A stretch of DNA of 42,608 bases from Coemansia sp. RSA 487 (GCA_027577595.1 JANBRJ010000124.1:1-42608), one strand, 5' to 3'. Shown: positions 30,702-40,670, numbered from the stretch's first letter. Made by a program: numbers and translations. The notes: generated from the sequence alone by a model not told the origin.

Positions 30702-31574
30702 CTATTTTATACTGGGCATACGCCAGTTGGTCAAAGAGGCAAAGTCGTCACTGTCACTGCCGCTGTCGCTGGCTCCATTGCTAGATTGTTCCTCGCTTTC
30801 GGAAGCACTGGTGCCGGTATCCATGCGGCTAGCCGATTCCTCCTCTCGCATTTCGTTTTTGTCCATTCCTCGCAGACCCTCTTGAATAATGGATTTTAGA
30901 TGCAAAAGTCTGTCGGTTCTTGTTATCCACCGCTTTCCTTGCACGTCAGGATCATCTGGACTCTTTTCTGCCTGCAGAGGCTCTGTTGTACGAACATCCG
31001 CATTACTTTTTTCAAGGCCAGCTATTTCGCTTTCAAACCTATCAAAATTATTTAGTAGCTGCACTTCCTTTTCCGATCTGCCTTGGACAGATGCAAGAGT
31101 ACTTTTTTCGATAATAGTTTGGACATTGGTGTTATCAGAAAGTTCGCTGTGAAGCTGTGATTGCTTTGACTCGTCGTCTCCGTCCATTTTGTCACTTTCA
31201 TCATCGCTGGCGTCGTCCACACTGACGGGCACATTGGAATCGAAAAACCCAGCTGGTAGTTTTGTAGGTGCGCTTACCGAAGCTTCTCCAGAATCGCTTT
31301 CGCTTTCACTTTCACTTTCCCCGTAGTCTACAAGTTTTTGCCTTTTGTTCTCGTCTGGTTGGTGCAAACTCTCAGCTGGCAGCACTGGGATTGGTCTCTG
31401 TTCAATTTTCTCTAAAGTTGGCAGCACATCATCGTCATGACGCCTTTTACTCGGTGTTGCCTTGGCAAGTGGTGTCTGTCTAATGCTGCTGCGGTTGGAG
31501 GGCGCTTTGACTCTTTGTTTCTTTTGTTCTCTCGATTTTCGTAAAAGGTCCCGTGCTGTCGGCTTTCTGTTCAT
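30702..31574 (-). CDS. ZNF830/CCDC16-like protein without zinc finger
   Basis: A 290-residue, highly charged, mostly disordered protein. Three features recall ZNF830 (CCDC16), a nuclear protein of the XAB2/Syf1 spliceosome-associated complex: a basic N-terminal helix with ARDLLRKSREQKKQRV, a LPAGFFDS motif at 106-113 like the family's LPEGFFD, and a C-terminus ending SLTNWRMPSIK, like the family's DWR-type end. A FDRFESEIAGLE helix at 177-188 fits the conserved region after LPxGFFD. The C2H2-like finger that normally follows the N-terminal helix is absent: the protein contains no Cys pair. Acidic Ser/Asp/Glu runs lie at 84-98, 122-136 and 258-278. Assignment rests on short motifs, so it is tentative. 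Confidence 0.55.
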   Translation of the reverse strand: MNRKPTARDLLRKSREQKKQRVKAPSNRSSIRQTPLAKATPSKRRHDDDVLPTLEKIEQRPIPVLPAESLHQPDENKRQKLVDYGESESESESDSGEASVSAPTKLPAGFFDSNVPVSVDDASDDESDKMDGDDESKQSQLHSELSDNTNVQTIIEKSTLASVQGRSEKEVQLLNNFDRFESEIAGLEKSNADVRTTEPLQAEKSPDDPDVQGKRWITRTDRLLHLKSIIQEGLRGMDKNEMREEESASRMDTGTSASESEEQSSNGASDSGSDSDDFASLTNWRMPSIK

Positions 31575-31728
31575 CTTTGACTTTTATGCATAACAAGACT
31601 TGTCTGAATAATAAAAAAAAGACAAGCATAAATGAAAAAAAAGAAATGCTAAAAATAGGAAACAATACTTGTACACCAGATATGTGCATTTAGAAAGCTA
31701 GCTCATGTTTGGGGTCTGAGCACGTGGC

Positions 31729-33252
31729 TCACATTCCATCCATGTTTGGCATATCCATCTCACTGTATCGTGTCCACGGGTACGGCTCAAACGGCACTGG
31801 GATTTCAATTCCATTCCATACAACAGCTGTTTTTCCGCCAGAAACCTCCTCGTAGCGGACACCAGGAAGAACCACGCCAAACTCGTAGTTGTTGTAATAT
31901 GAAGCCTTACCAAAATTGCCCGCAAATGTACCCCAAGCACCACGGGTAAAGTTATGACTGCCAAGATACATCCATCCTTTAGATCCACCATGCCTGGCAA
32001 AGATTACCTTTGCATGGATGAGGACCCTAGGCACCTTTGGATTAACCTTGTGTAGCGCAGATGAAGGGTAGTCTTTGCTGAAGAATACGTCGGGAGAAAG
32101 CATGATGCATTGCTTGGGAATAGCGCCAAACTTGTTTTCATTCGTCTGGTCTTGAGTATGGAATCCAACAGCAATGTTCTGACTAAGGATCCGAGACTCG
32201 TATTCTTCCTCGCTAGCATATCCTACTTCTTCACACAGATATCTAGGATAATGTACTGCTTTGCCAAGCACGCACTTGTAGAACCATGCTAGATACTTGG
32301 AATCAAGCCGACTAAGCGATGATCCATAGCAGAATAGCTTTGTGTCGAACCATTCCGAGAGAGGAGTTGATCCACGCAGCGTCTCGATTACATTGCCAAG
32401 CCTAGATACCCCGTACGAGTCGGCGCGCTTGCTCTTCAGGCGGAACCGCGGTGACGGCACGGTCGTGACTATATGAACCCGAGCGCGAGACATGTCCATG
32501 TGTTTTAGCTGGCTAACCACTTGCTCGGGGACATCCAAATCGAGCAAAGCAGCTTTCAGCGTCTCGCCAAATTGCAAACTGCACTGGTCATTTCTGTTAG
32601 TCATACCGGCGGGTATGCTATCTGGCGTGTACGGAAAGTCCTGAATAAACATAATGTTTGCAAGCACAGTCCAGTCGATTTCCACAAGGTTGGCCGATAG
32701 CGTGGCAAACCGGACATAATTGTCGTAAAACAGCAACATAATCTTTGAGTGCATCACCGGGAACTTTTGGGCGCCAAATGTGGGGTTTATAAAAGTGAGT
32801 CTTCCACCCTCCGACTGGTACACGCCAGGGTCCTCTTCTTTGGGTCTATATGACTTTACAATCACAAGTTTTGTCGACGGGTCAAAGTGCGAAAGAAGCC
32901 AATCTATATCCATCACAAACGTTGTCAGCAGCGCTTTGCGTAGTCTGTTCGGCTGAACCAGGTCTGTTAGACTATAGTACTTGCTAGTGTCCCGTGGCTC
33001 GTTGAGAATGTTGGTCAGTCGGACAGCGCCGTCAGGAAACTCGAGCCCGCCTTGTTTGACTTCAGCTAGTGCAACTTCTTCTGTATCCGATATCAGATCT
33101 ACAATGTCGTCGTAGTTATCCGATGAAGAGTCTGAAATAACTATAGCGCCCTCGCTGACCAGATTGTCAAATTCGTGGAGCTGTCTTTCAACCGAGCTGT
33201 CTGTTGCGCTCCCCAGGCTCCCACAGTTGTTCGATCCGCTTGTGCCAGCCAT
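31729..33252 (-). CDS. TDP1: Tyrosyl-DNA phosphodiesterase 1, copy A
   Basis: A 507-residue phospholipase D-superfamily DNA repair enzyme. TDP1 hydrolyses the tyrosine-DNA bond left by trapped topoisomerase I and cleans other 3' ends. Both catalytic HKN motifs are complete: H168-S-K170 with N188 (MHSKIMLLFY, SANL) and H413-A-K415 with N434 (IHAKVIFAR, GSHNFTRGAWG). The NNYEFGVVLPG strand near the end is typical. Residues 1-70 are acidic and disordered and hold two SUMO-interaction-like motifs. The frame also contains an upstream ATG at 33324, but the 24 extra residues are hydrophobic and unlike the family, so I prefer 33252. A second TDP1-type gene lies 2 kb further on, in the same orientation. 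Confidence 0.92.
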   Translation of the reverse strand: MAGTSGSNNCGSLGSATDSSVERQLHEFDNLVSEGAIVISDSSSDNYDDIVDLISDTEEVALAEVKQGGLEFPDGAVRLTNILNEPRDTSKYYSLTDLVQPNRLRKALLTTFVMDIDWLLSHFDPSTKLVIVKSYRPKEEDPGVYQSEGGRLTFINPTFGAQKFPVMHSKIMLLFYDNYVRFATLSANLVEIDWTVLANIMFIQDFPYTPDSIPAGMTNRNDQCSLQFGETLKAALLDLDVPEQVVSQLKHMDMSRARVHIVTTVPSPRFRLKSKRADSYGVSRLGNVIETLRGSTPLSEWFDTKLFCYGSSLSRLDSKYLAWFYKCVLGKAVHYPRYLCEEVGYASEEEYESRILSQNIAVGFHTQDQTNENKFGAIPKQCIMLSPDVFFSKDYPSSALHKVNPKVPRVLIHAKVIFARHGGSKGWMYLGSHNFTRGAWGTFAGNFGKASYYNNYEFGVVLPGVRYEEVSGGKTAVVWNGIEIPVPFEPYPWTRYSEMDMPNMDGM

Positions 33253-34117
33253 TTTATCTTTCGAATCTTTATTTAGAACTGCTGACCAACAAGGAAATTC
33301 AAAAATATGTAAATATACATACATGTACTAATCCGGGCAGGTTACCAGGTTGGATTTCCATTAGCACGCGTTGACAACTACAGCCATTACCTATGGGCGA
33401 CATGCAGGTGCTATACAGGCTGTGGTGGCTTTAAATCCTGGATTGATTCTAGACCATTATGTGCAGGCTTTATTATGTTTTTCATCCACTGATGCAAACT
33501 GCGGGCATAAGTTTGAAAAAAAAAAAGTCAAAGAGGAATCAAACATGTGGGGTGGTTGCCTGAAAAAGATACAAAGCAAAAGAAATCATCTCGATGTGCA
33601 AAGCCCAGAAATATAACGCACTTCCCTCCCAATCCATCCATATAGTCGCTTTCTTACAGTCTTTGGCGGCTATTACATAAAGGAATCTTTTACATTATAT
33701 TCGAATCTCCTACACCACTATACCGCAATAGCTATCACAAGAATGCTTTTTGTCTTTTTGCTAGTTGGCCCCTGCAATGGATTCCATTTTCTTTTCACAA
33801 GTAGGATATCACCATTCCAGTAAAGAAAAAAGAAACCACATCCGTTTCTTTACCAAAATAGAGCTGCTTAAAATACCCTTGTACGAAAGAAAAAAACACA
33901 CACATATCTGAAAGAATGACGGCACCTTGAAAGCGGTTATTCTATATATGGTTTACACAACTCCTTGTCGCCTTTTCTTCTCTTGTTTCATGCAAGTTAA
34001 TAAACTCATTACCCTACATTTCACCAACAAACATAATAGTTTGCTTACCCCTCTTACATCTCCTTTTCTCTGTCTATATACCTACGTGTTGTTTTATTTT
34101 TGTAATACTCGAACAAA
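33253..34117. other. Divergent intergenic region, TDP1 copy A and secreted protein
   Basis: About 865 bases, AT-rich, with long pyrimidine stretches toward the secreted-protein gene and TATATA at 34075-34080, some 40 bases before its ATG. An open frame at 33371-33616 has no protein-like features. No RNA gene seen. Confidence 0.45.
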
Positions 34118-35194
34118 ATGTTGGCGTTTTTCGTGTCAAAACGGACCGTTGCCATTATATTCATCGTAGCTGCGCTGGCTGCAGCTGCACCATATCCAGT
34201 TCCCAGTTCAACTTCAGACCCCAAGGTCATACCAGCACCAAAAGTAGCACACGTCACTGTATTGGAAAGGCTTGCCGTCAAGCAACAGCAGCAGCCAATG
34301 GTGACGATGATGGAGAGGGATAACGGGATGGTAACGATGCTGGAGAGAGCTAACGGGATGGTTACAATGATGGAGGAGGAACATATAGCGCCACGGGAGC
34401 TAGTAACCATAGAGCAGATAGCCACAGCCGATATGCAGGTAAGGGCAGTCAACAAAGCCGGCTCAACTCCGACGTACGGCAACACAGCCGCCATAATGGA
34501 GGCTATCGCAGCAAAGGACCAGCCAAACAATGTACAACGGACATCAACTGTCACAGTGACCATGGAGGCATCGGTTCCAAGCGTAGGAAACACGGCTGCT
34601 ATTATGGCTGCTATTGCTGCCAAGGACTATACTCCCACACCACATCAAATCACAAGCACTGTTACAGTGACCATCAAGGCATCCGTCCCAAGTGTTGGTG
34701 ACGCGGAAGATATCATAGACCAAATAGCTGTAAACAACTTTGACAGCGACTCACAAAACGTGCCTATTACTTTAGCTGACCAAGATGTTCCAGGTTCTAG
34801 CGGTCCATCCGTGGGTGGCCAGAATGCCAAGGACCTCTCGGGATCTGGTGTTCCATGCGCGTTCTATGCCAGCCTTGCCGAGTTGTCCATTACAATGCCA
34901 AGCGATAACTGCGTCCCAGGCTCTAATAGCGCATCTGTGGATGGAAAGGTGCTAACCAACTCGAACAACGGCGGCATGCCTAAGTTTTTATTCAGCGCTT
35001 CGGAGACATCCGATAGCGACGCAGCCGAGTTTGCGTATTACCCAGTCGGGGACGAGGATGCGGTGGACGCTGAACATTCGACAACCGATCCGGGTATCGT
35101 CATGGGAAGCGAGGGATTCTCTATGGGAAGCACCTTTGACTCTAGCAACTACAAATGTGTCGTGGTAACAACAACCGTGTGGCCGTCTCCCTAA
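34118..35194 (+). CDS. Secreted or surface protein with internal repeats
   Basis: A 358-residue protein of unknown function. Residues 1-24 are a signal peptide (VAIIFIVAALAAAA core, cleavage near AAP). Residues 61-88 are three tandem 10-residue units of the type MVTMMERDNG, encoded by 30-base DNA repeats at 34298, 34328 and 34358. Residues 121-230 hold three copies of a 36-37-residue unit, GNTAAIM-AIAAKD followed by STVTVT and ASVPS; the third copy is diverged. The C-terminal third is Ser/Asp/Gly-rich, has four cysteines (two flanking a 20-residue loop near 248-267) and ends CVVVTTTVWPSP, echoing the TVTVT strand. No membrane anchor or GPI-type tail. It sits between two TDP1-type genes in opposite orientation to both; the link is positional only. 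Confidence 0.75.
   Translation: MLAFFVSKRTVAIIFIVAALAAAAPYPVPSSTSDPKVIPAPKVAHVTVLERLAVKQQQQPMVTMMERDNGMVTMLERANGMVTMMEEEHIAPRELVTIEQIATADMQVRAVNKAGSTPTYGNTAAIMEAIAAKDQPNNVQRTSTVTVTMEASVPSVGNTAAIMAAIAAKDYTPTPHQITSTVTVTIKASVPSVGDAEDIIDQIAVNNFDSDSQNVPITLADQDVPGSSGPSVGGQNAKDLSGSGVPCAFYASLAELSITMPSDNCVPGSNSASVDGKVLTNSNNGGMPKFLFSASETSDSDAAEFAYYPVGDEDAVDAEHSTTDPGIVMGSEGFSMGSTFDSSNYKCVVVTTTVWPSP
34298..34381 (+). repeat. Tandem 30-base coding repeat, three copies
   Basis: Three units beginning ATGGT(G/A/T)AC at 34298, 34328 and 34358 in the secreted-protein gene, the last one truncated and diverged. In frame. Confidence 0.85.
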
Positions 35195-35278
35195 AGCTGT
35201 ATAGCCCAGTTATTTTTAAATTTTGTTATTGGCTGTCACCAAAATTAAGAAACAAAAAAAAAGAAAAAAGTATTAGCG

Positions 35279-36628
35279 TTATTTACTGAAAAAGGGCACA
35301 TCGTCTCTTGCGTAGGGTTGCCATATCAGCTTAAACGGAAGTGGGATGTTGCGAGAATCCCAAGACACAGTGATTTCTTCTGGAGTAATCCGAGTGTACT
35401 GCGTGTCAGGGAGAACTACGCCAAACTCGTAGTTGTTGAAATAGGTGACATGGCCAATTCTCAGACGTCCCCATGCCGCAGGCGTGAAGTTGTGGCTGCC
35501 AACGTATACCCAGCCCTTGCGCTGCTCCACGCCAAACCGAGCGACTACCAGCTTTGCATGCACCAGGGAGTCGCTGACTCTTGGAACCACGCGACAGAGC
35601 GACGACCTGGGGAACTCTTTCTCGTTCTCGTACACATCGCTGTTCAGCATGATATAGGCCTTACACTTTTCTCCGTACCTGCACTTTTCCATGTCCTCGT
35701 GCGTGTGGAACCCCACGCCAATGTCAATCGTATCGTCTGGAGCAAGCTGCTCCCGGAAGCTCAGCGATAGCTTTTCAAGGTCCAAACCATGCGCGCACAG
35801 ATAAAAATCGCGTAGCCACTTTGTATCCATCCTGCCAAGCGACGAACCAACACAGAACAGGCGCGCATTCGGCTGGAAGTTGCTCGGGTCTGGCTGATTG
35901 CTAGCAGCGGCTTTGTCTTTGTCTTTGTCTTTGCCAAAAGTCTCGGCAACAATACTCGATAGCCTCTCCATTCCGTAGCTTGACATGTTCATGTTCTGGC
36001 GCATCCCGCCAGTGGGCACCGTCGTGACGATTCGGACGCGAGCGGCTGAAAAATCCACATTGTTCAGCAGCGCAACAATGTCGAACGGGACGCTTAAATC
36101 GTGCAGCGCATACGCCAGCGAAAGACTGAACCCGTTTGCCGGAAACACCGTGGCGCGATCCATCGGGAAGTCCTGCAGGAACACTGCGTTCTGCATCACC
36201 GACCAGTCGTCGGGTATTAGGTTGGCTGTCGAAACCACGAACCGCATGTAGTGGCGGTAGAAAAGAACCATGATTTTGGAGTGCATGATCTGGTACACTG
36301 GTTTGGGAAGCTCCGGGTGTACCCAAGTAAGCCTTCCGGACTTTGATTGGACAGGCGCTGCATGCTTGGCATCGGCATTATTGGCACTGTCGCTGTTGTT
36401 TCTCGGGTTAGTGACCAACGTGATTGGCGTATTGTGGCCAAAGTGCCCAAGCAGCCACTCCTCATCCAGCAGGAACGACGAGAGCAGCGCCTGGTCCAGC
36501 GACGCCGCTTCGAGAATATCGACAAGGGTTACGGTTTCCTTGGGACTGTTGTTGACGCCTTGCATCTTGGTGGCGCGGACAACTCCTTCCGGAAACCTCA
36601 TTGACTGGCGGCTCTTGCTGTAAGCCAT
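35279..36628 (-). CDS. Tyrosyl-DNA phosphodiesterase 1-like, copy B
   Basis: A 449-residue TDP1-family protein with both active-site motifs intact: H116-S-K118 with N136 (MHSKIMVLFY, STANLIPDDW) and H357-A-K359 with N380 (VHAKLVVARF, GSHNFTPAAWG). It shares with copy A the opening FPEGVVRAT/FPDGAVRLT strand, the DEEWLLGHF/DIDWLLSHF helix and the FNNYEFGVVLP strand, but lacks copy A's acidic N-terminal region and starts almost at the catalytic fold. The two differ over much of their length, so the duplication is not recent. Same chemistry is expected; whether it serves nuclear, mitochondrial or other substrates is unknown. ATG at 36628. The 3' end faces the secreted-protein gene. Confidence 0.88.
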   Translation of the reverse strand: MAYSKSRQSMRFPEGVVRATKMQGVNNSPKETVTLVDILEAASLDQALLSSFLLDEEWLLGHFGHNTPITLVTNPRNNSDSANNADAKHAAPVQSKSGRLTWVHPELPKPVYQIMHSKIMVLFYRHYMRFVVSTANLIPDDWSVMQNAVFLQDFPMDRATVFPANGFSLSLAYALHDLSVPFDIVALLNNVDFSAARVRIVTTVPTGGMRQNMNMSSYGMERLSSIVAETFGKDKDKDKAAASNQPDPSNFQPNARLFCVGSSLGRMDTKWLRDFYLCAHGLDLEKLSLSFREQLAPDDTIDIGVGFHTHEDMEKCRYGEKCKAYIMLNSDVYENEKEFPRSSLCRVVPRVSDSLVHAKLVVARFGVEQRKGWVYVGSHNFTPAAWGRLRIGHVTYFNNYEFGVVLPDTQYTRITPEEITVSWDSRNIPLPFKLIWQPYARDDVPFFSK

Positions 36629-36889
36629 TGCAAGTTCGCTGAAATAAAGTTCTCAAGGAAATAAATGTTTACAATACAATATTATTAGCAAGCGTTCCCT
36701 CCCCTCACATATGCAACCTTCTCAGAAGATGATAATACACTGAGTTTATTAAATATTCACATGGATGCAGTAAAGGTTTTGGGAAACTCCGAGACGATAC
36801 TGGATAGTCTCTATAAGACGTCCACTACGTCCGGTTAAAGAGCAGCTTGCGCCGACTCCATGGCTATATGAATTAAATCATGATTAAAT
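36629..36889. other. Intergenic, promoter side of TDP1-like copy B
   Basis: AT-rich, no gene recognised. Marks the boundary between intact genes and the decayed region to the right. Confidence 0.4.
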
Positions 36890-37990
36890 GCCCTTACGAA
36901 GCCTGTAAACACGTCGTTCTTTGATACACCGCGATGGCTGTTTTTCTCCACTCCGCCTCACCAATATTGGTTCGTGGCCAGCGGGAACCCCATCGGCCAC
37001 ATCGCTTATCCTTATTTGCTTCTGCATCAGCTGTTGTCGTCGCCCTAGGCGGATGCTCGAACTCTCTTCCTTGTCTATCTTTCACTCGTTCCTCGCTAGC
37101 CATCTATCTCTCACATACACCAGTCGTTTTTTGTATGCCAGCTGTAGTACAGATCATACCATGGTGGCCTTCAGGTCGTGCGCCATCCGCTGGTGTGGAT
37201 GCATGTCCTGTCGTAGGGCTTCGAATGCGTTATTCCTGTCCGTTTGCGTTATGCCCACCATGGGTTTCTGCTGACGAACGTATCTATCGGTCCATGCTGC
37301 CACAGCGCTTCCCATCCTTGGTGCCAGGAGCTCTGGGGCTCCTATTCTGTCCTTCATATTCTCGTGCTCGATCTGTTCCTGCGGATTCGCAATCTGCACC
37401 TATTCCAGTAAGCACTCGTCCACAACGGTGTGTTCAATTCGCTTGATCAGCAAACCTGGTTTGCTTGGTGCCAGCTGGTCATTCTAGCACGCCCAAAAAG
37501 GCACTGTCGGTGGTGCTCCCAGCTTTAGCAATTGCGTTAGCCGCTCGTTGCCATGTGCACTTCCTGCTAGCCTGTCCCTTTCTGCATTGTGCAGGTTTCC
37601 AGAGCGTTCCTTGACCCGGACGAATTTTACGCAATCCCAGTACTTGTCGAACCAGTTTGCGTCCCGCTCAAGCAGCGCCGCCACCGGTGAGCTGCGCCAT
37701 GGACTCTTCGGATCTCTGCGCTGGAGGGCTTCCAGCGCTCCTATCGCGGCTCGCAAATCTGTCTTGATCTCCAGCATCTTCTGTGGGCCAACCTCTGCCA
37801 GTACCATGAAGACTACCATTACCTTCGCCATGGTTGACGAGAATGGCGCCTCCCTGCAGCATCCACTGAATCACTCCTCTTCAAAACTCCGCCTCTCCCA
37901 TGGCTGGTACTTAAACAGAACGCCAAAGCCCATGGACTGGCTCAAAGGCGTGTCCACATCTGATTGAGAATAGAGTATATTGCGTTGACA
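36890..37990 (-). mobile_element. Probable retroelement fossil with RNase H-like segment
   Basis: A decayed coding stretch on the minus strand. Its clearest part, 37831-37484, contains LEIKTDLRAAIGALEAL and VKFVRVKERSGN with RDRLAG, resembling the strand-helix and the C-terminal HSGN-x-AD-LA block of RNase H domains, as found at the ends of fungal retroelement polyproteins. Sequence to its right and left on the same strand is also protein-like. It is broken in several places and no ends or terminal repeats were found. The family (LINE-type with RNase H, or other) is not settled, nor is age, but it looks old. A host RNase H copy is the alternative. Confidence 0.35.
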
Positions 37991-38695
37991 ACCTCGGAAG
38001 GCTGAAAATTCCTAATTGAGGCTAATTATGGCGCCTTGACGCTGTGTAGCCATCAGCCTAATGGGTAGAGACTGATGCTGGTTTCGAATAGCTCCAGCTA
38101 GCGCATTCTTATTGTCAGTATATATATATATATACTTTTCAATGTCATTTTTGCTCACATCGTTAAAGTAAATAGAATCGCTAGCAAACAAGATCCGACT
38201 GATGGTTGACTATAAGCAACTTTTCGGTTTCTTTTCAGCCACAAGAGAACTAGTGGTGATCCAATGCTTTTTCTGTTTCTAGTATATCAACTGTGTTTGA
38301 ACCCGCACCACAGCGGCCAAAGCAGTCGATTGGTGTGTAAACGTGGCAAGTGTTGTTTTTGATCGTGGTTCAGTGAAAAGACAGCAGGCAGCGTAGTTGT
38401 AAGCGATGGGAAACAGTGCAAACGCTATTGCGTAAAGCCAAATCAATAGACCAAGCACTGTGTCTGCTGTGCACAGGCGATGGATGCATGATAGAAAGAT
38501 GCCTGATGTCTTGGGCACTAGCACCATTTGGCTGGTTTGTGAAACACTTTATTAAAAGGAAAAACATTGGTGTGCCGCTATAATTAGGACCAATCTATCT
38601 ACTGATGTCCTTTTGCCGACAGTGTTGCAAAACCGCAATAGTGCAGTGTAATGCTTGGAATCTATCTCGCGCTCTTGCAACAATGGCTGGAGATC
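37991..38695. other. Intergenic, AT-rich, no gene recognised
   Basis: About 700 bases downstream of the broken kinase gene on its strand. It contains an 18-base TA repeat at 38119-38134 and a hydrophobic open frame of 82 codons (38527-38279, minus) with no recognisable family, which may be 3' flank of the kinase gene. A tRNA-like look at 38041-38096 did not hold up. Confidence 0.45.
38119..38134. repeat. TA dinucleotide repeat
   Basis: Eight TA units in AT-rich intergenic DNA. Confidence 0.85.
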
Positions 38696-40670
38696 TTAAA
38701 CCAGCCGCTGCATGCATTCATCAAAGTCGATATCAAAGGTGGCATCCGAAAGCGTGGCCTGAGTGCCAATGGCAAGGGCACTGTACATGGATTCAAGCAA
38801 GGCAATCCAGGAGCGCGGGCATTTGGTACCCGAGCGTTTCTTGTATTCTATTCTGGAGCCAAACACGGCTATTCTCTCTTTGATCAGCTCTTCTACCGAT
38901 AGATTTCCATCCCAGAGCCTTTGTGCAGTTTTGATCTGGGTATTGCCTCTACCTTTTCCGCGGTTGTTGTAGGCTTTATCGATAGCATGCATAAGCACAT
39001 AAAAAAGAGACTCAATGTCATCGAATGGTGTGCGAAGGGTCACACCCTTCAAAACCGCCATACTCGCGTATACCATAGTTTCTGTGAGAGAAGCGGCATT
39101 TACTCCCGGCCTCCGGTTGATGTTGAATAACAGGCCGTACTCCCAGTCAATAACACGGGCAGAATTGTTGGCAACCATGTGATTTCCCGATGAAATGTCT
39201 CTGTGTAGAACCTTATATGTTGTCCCTGACCAAGCTGCATACAATGTGTGAATATAGCCGCAAGCGACATTCAGCAACATCCAGTGATTAGTTTCATGCC
39301 CAGCGGCAAGCTTCTGAACATACTGGATGATACCAACTACACATGGCTCCAAAACTAGCACATCACACCTGCTTTCTATGCAGTGTTCCCATCCCGATAC
39401 AGCCGCTAAAAATAACCTGCGGAACGTTTAGGATTTTCATATCATGCAGCATCCTATACACACTACTTTCAGTCCGACGCGAGCCGCGGCGCCACTGGAT
39501 CTTGACCACAGCACTACCTTGGAAACTGTTATTTCCGGTGCGTAAATCAACACTGGCTTTGTGAACCCATGACGTTGTTCCAATTGGAAACATCACACGA
39601 CCGCTGAGATAACCGCCGATAGGCAAATTAATCAGACAATTTGCGGTCGGAGTGCTGCCAGTAACAGCTGATAACACCGCCTCAGCCTGTTCTATGCTCG
39701 GCTTTTCCACAAGTAAGCCGAACTGGCGATATACGCCTCCTGGCTGCAGAACAAGGAAGCTGCACTGCTCCAAACTTATGCCAAATACCATTGCCAAAGT
39801 GCGCACCACCAACTCGCCGTTTCCTTCCTCGAATGTTATATGTGCATGCTCCCTGCTTCTGTAGATGTACTTTCTTACGCTGTCTACGAACGGCAGCTTG
39901 CCTACCACCGCATGGGTGATAGCATCATGCATATTGAACAATATGTGCAGTTCATCCTTGTACGACACCAGTCCAACACAATACTTTCGCGGCTGCAACC
40001 CCCACATCTGATTAAAGCAGTGTCTGATCTGTCCGTGAAGAGCGCTTTCACCGACCCTGGTGATCGCTTTTAGTTCAATGGCCACACAGACCGATTTTCA
40101 ATCAGCGTTATCTATATCTGCCGGAACGAACACAAAAGCAGGCTTGTTTGCATCATCTAATGGGTTAGTCGATGTATCGTAGCACTTCAATCGTGGCTTG
40201 TCATTGCGAGTCGCGATAGTCTTGTAAACACTCACAAGTAGCAGGTACACTGCATTCTGAACGTGTCGCTCAGTCATCATTGCTTTTAGTTGGCCATTGG
40301 AATAATAATTGCCTTCCAATATAGTTGACGTTGAGTATAGGTCCCTAAATTTGCTCTGGATCTTGTTGATCTCGCTTTTGGCGTCATTCAATGAGCCAAG
40401 CTGTGGCAAAGCAATCCTGTAATGCTCCAAAATCTGATATGTCTGCAGGCTTGAAAGTATTTGGGGCAATATGGCGTCCAATAGCCTTATACCGCTCCGC
40501 TGCTGTACCACCAGTCTGATTTCGAAGACTGTGTGGCGTAGAGTCCTATTAAATAGATAAAGCAAACAAATGCTCACTGATGAGTGAACGTGATGACGTA
40601 TTTGCAAGGAAAGCAGCACATAAAGCGAATTGGTCCACACAAAAGTAAAATGAACTACTACATATACCAT
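38696..40670 (-). pseudogene. FunK1-type fungal protein kinase, broken
   Basis: FunK1 kinases are a fungal family, expanded in many lineages, with a long N-terminal region before a diverged kinase fold. Here the N-terminal helices (about 40670-40098) run into a TGA at 40100-40098; the same frame resumes at once with VAIELKAITRV, like the family's WxxVxVPVEVK entry strand, and continues to 39363 with VVKIQWRRGSRRTESSVYRMLHDM. A one-base shift near 39365-39360 then leads to 39361-38696, which holds the catalytic loop LHRDISSGNHMV, a DWEYG in place of DFG, and a typical closing segment with PFDDIESLFYVLMHAI. Key catalytic residues are still present, so decay is probably recent. Two sequencing errors, or introns too short to credit, are the alternatives. 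The ATG at 40670 is real, but the first 40 residues look non-coding. Confidence 0.65.

Noticed and set aside
36934-37446. 170-codon plus-strand frame
   Set aside because: It lies opposite the more convincing minus-strand fossil and has antisense-type composition.
38041-38096. tRNA-like words (AGCCTAATGGGTAGAG and GGTTTCGAATAG)
   Set aside because: The A-box-like and B-box-like pieces are too close together, and no acceptor, D or anticodon stems pair up. At most a remote tRNA-derived remnant.
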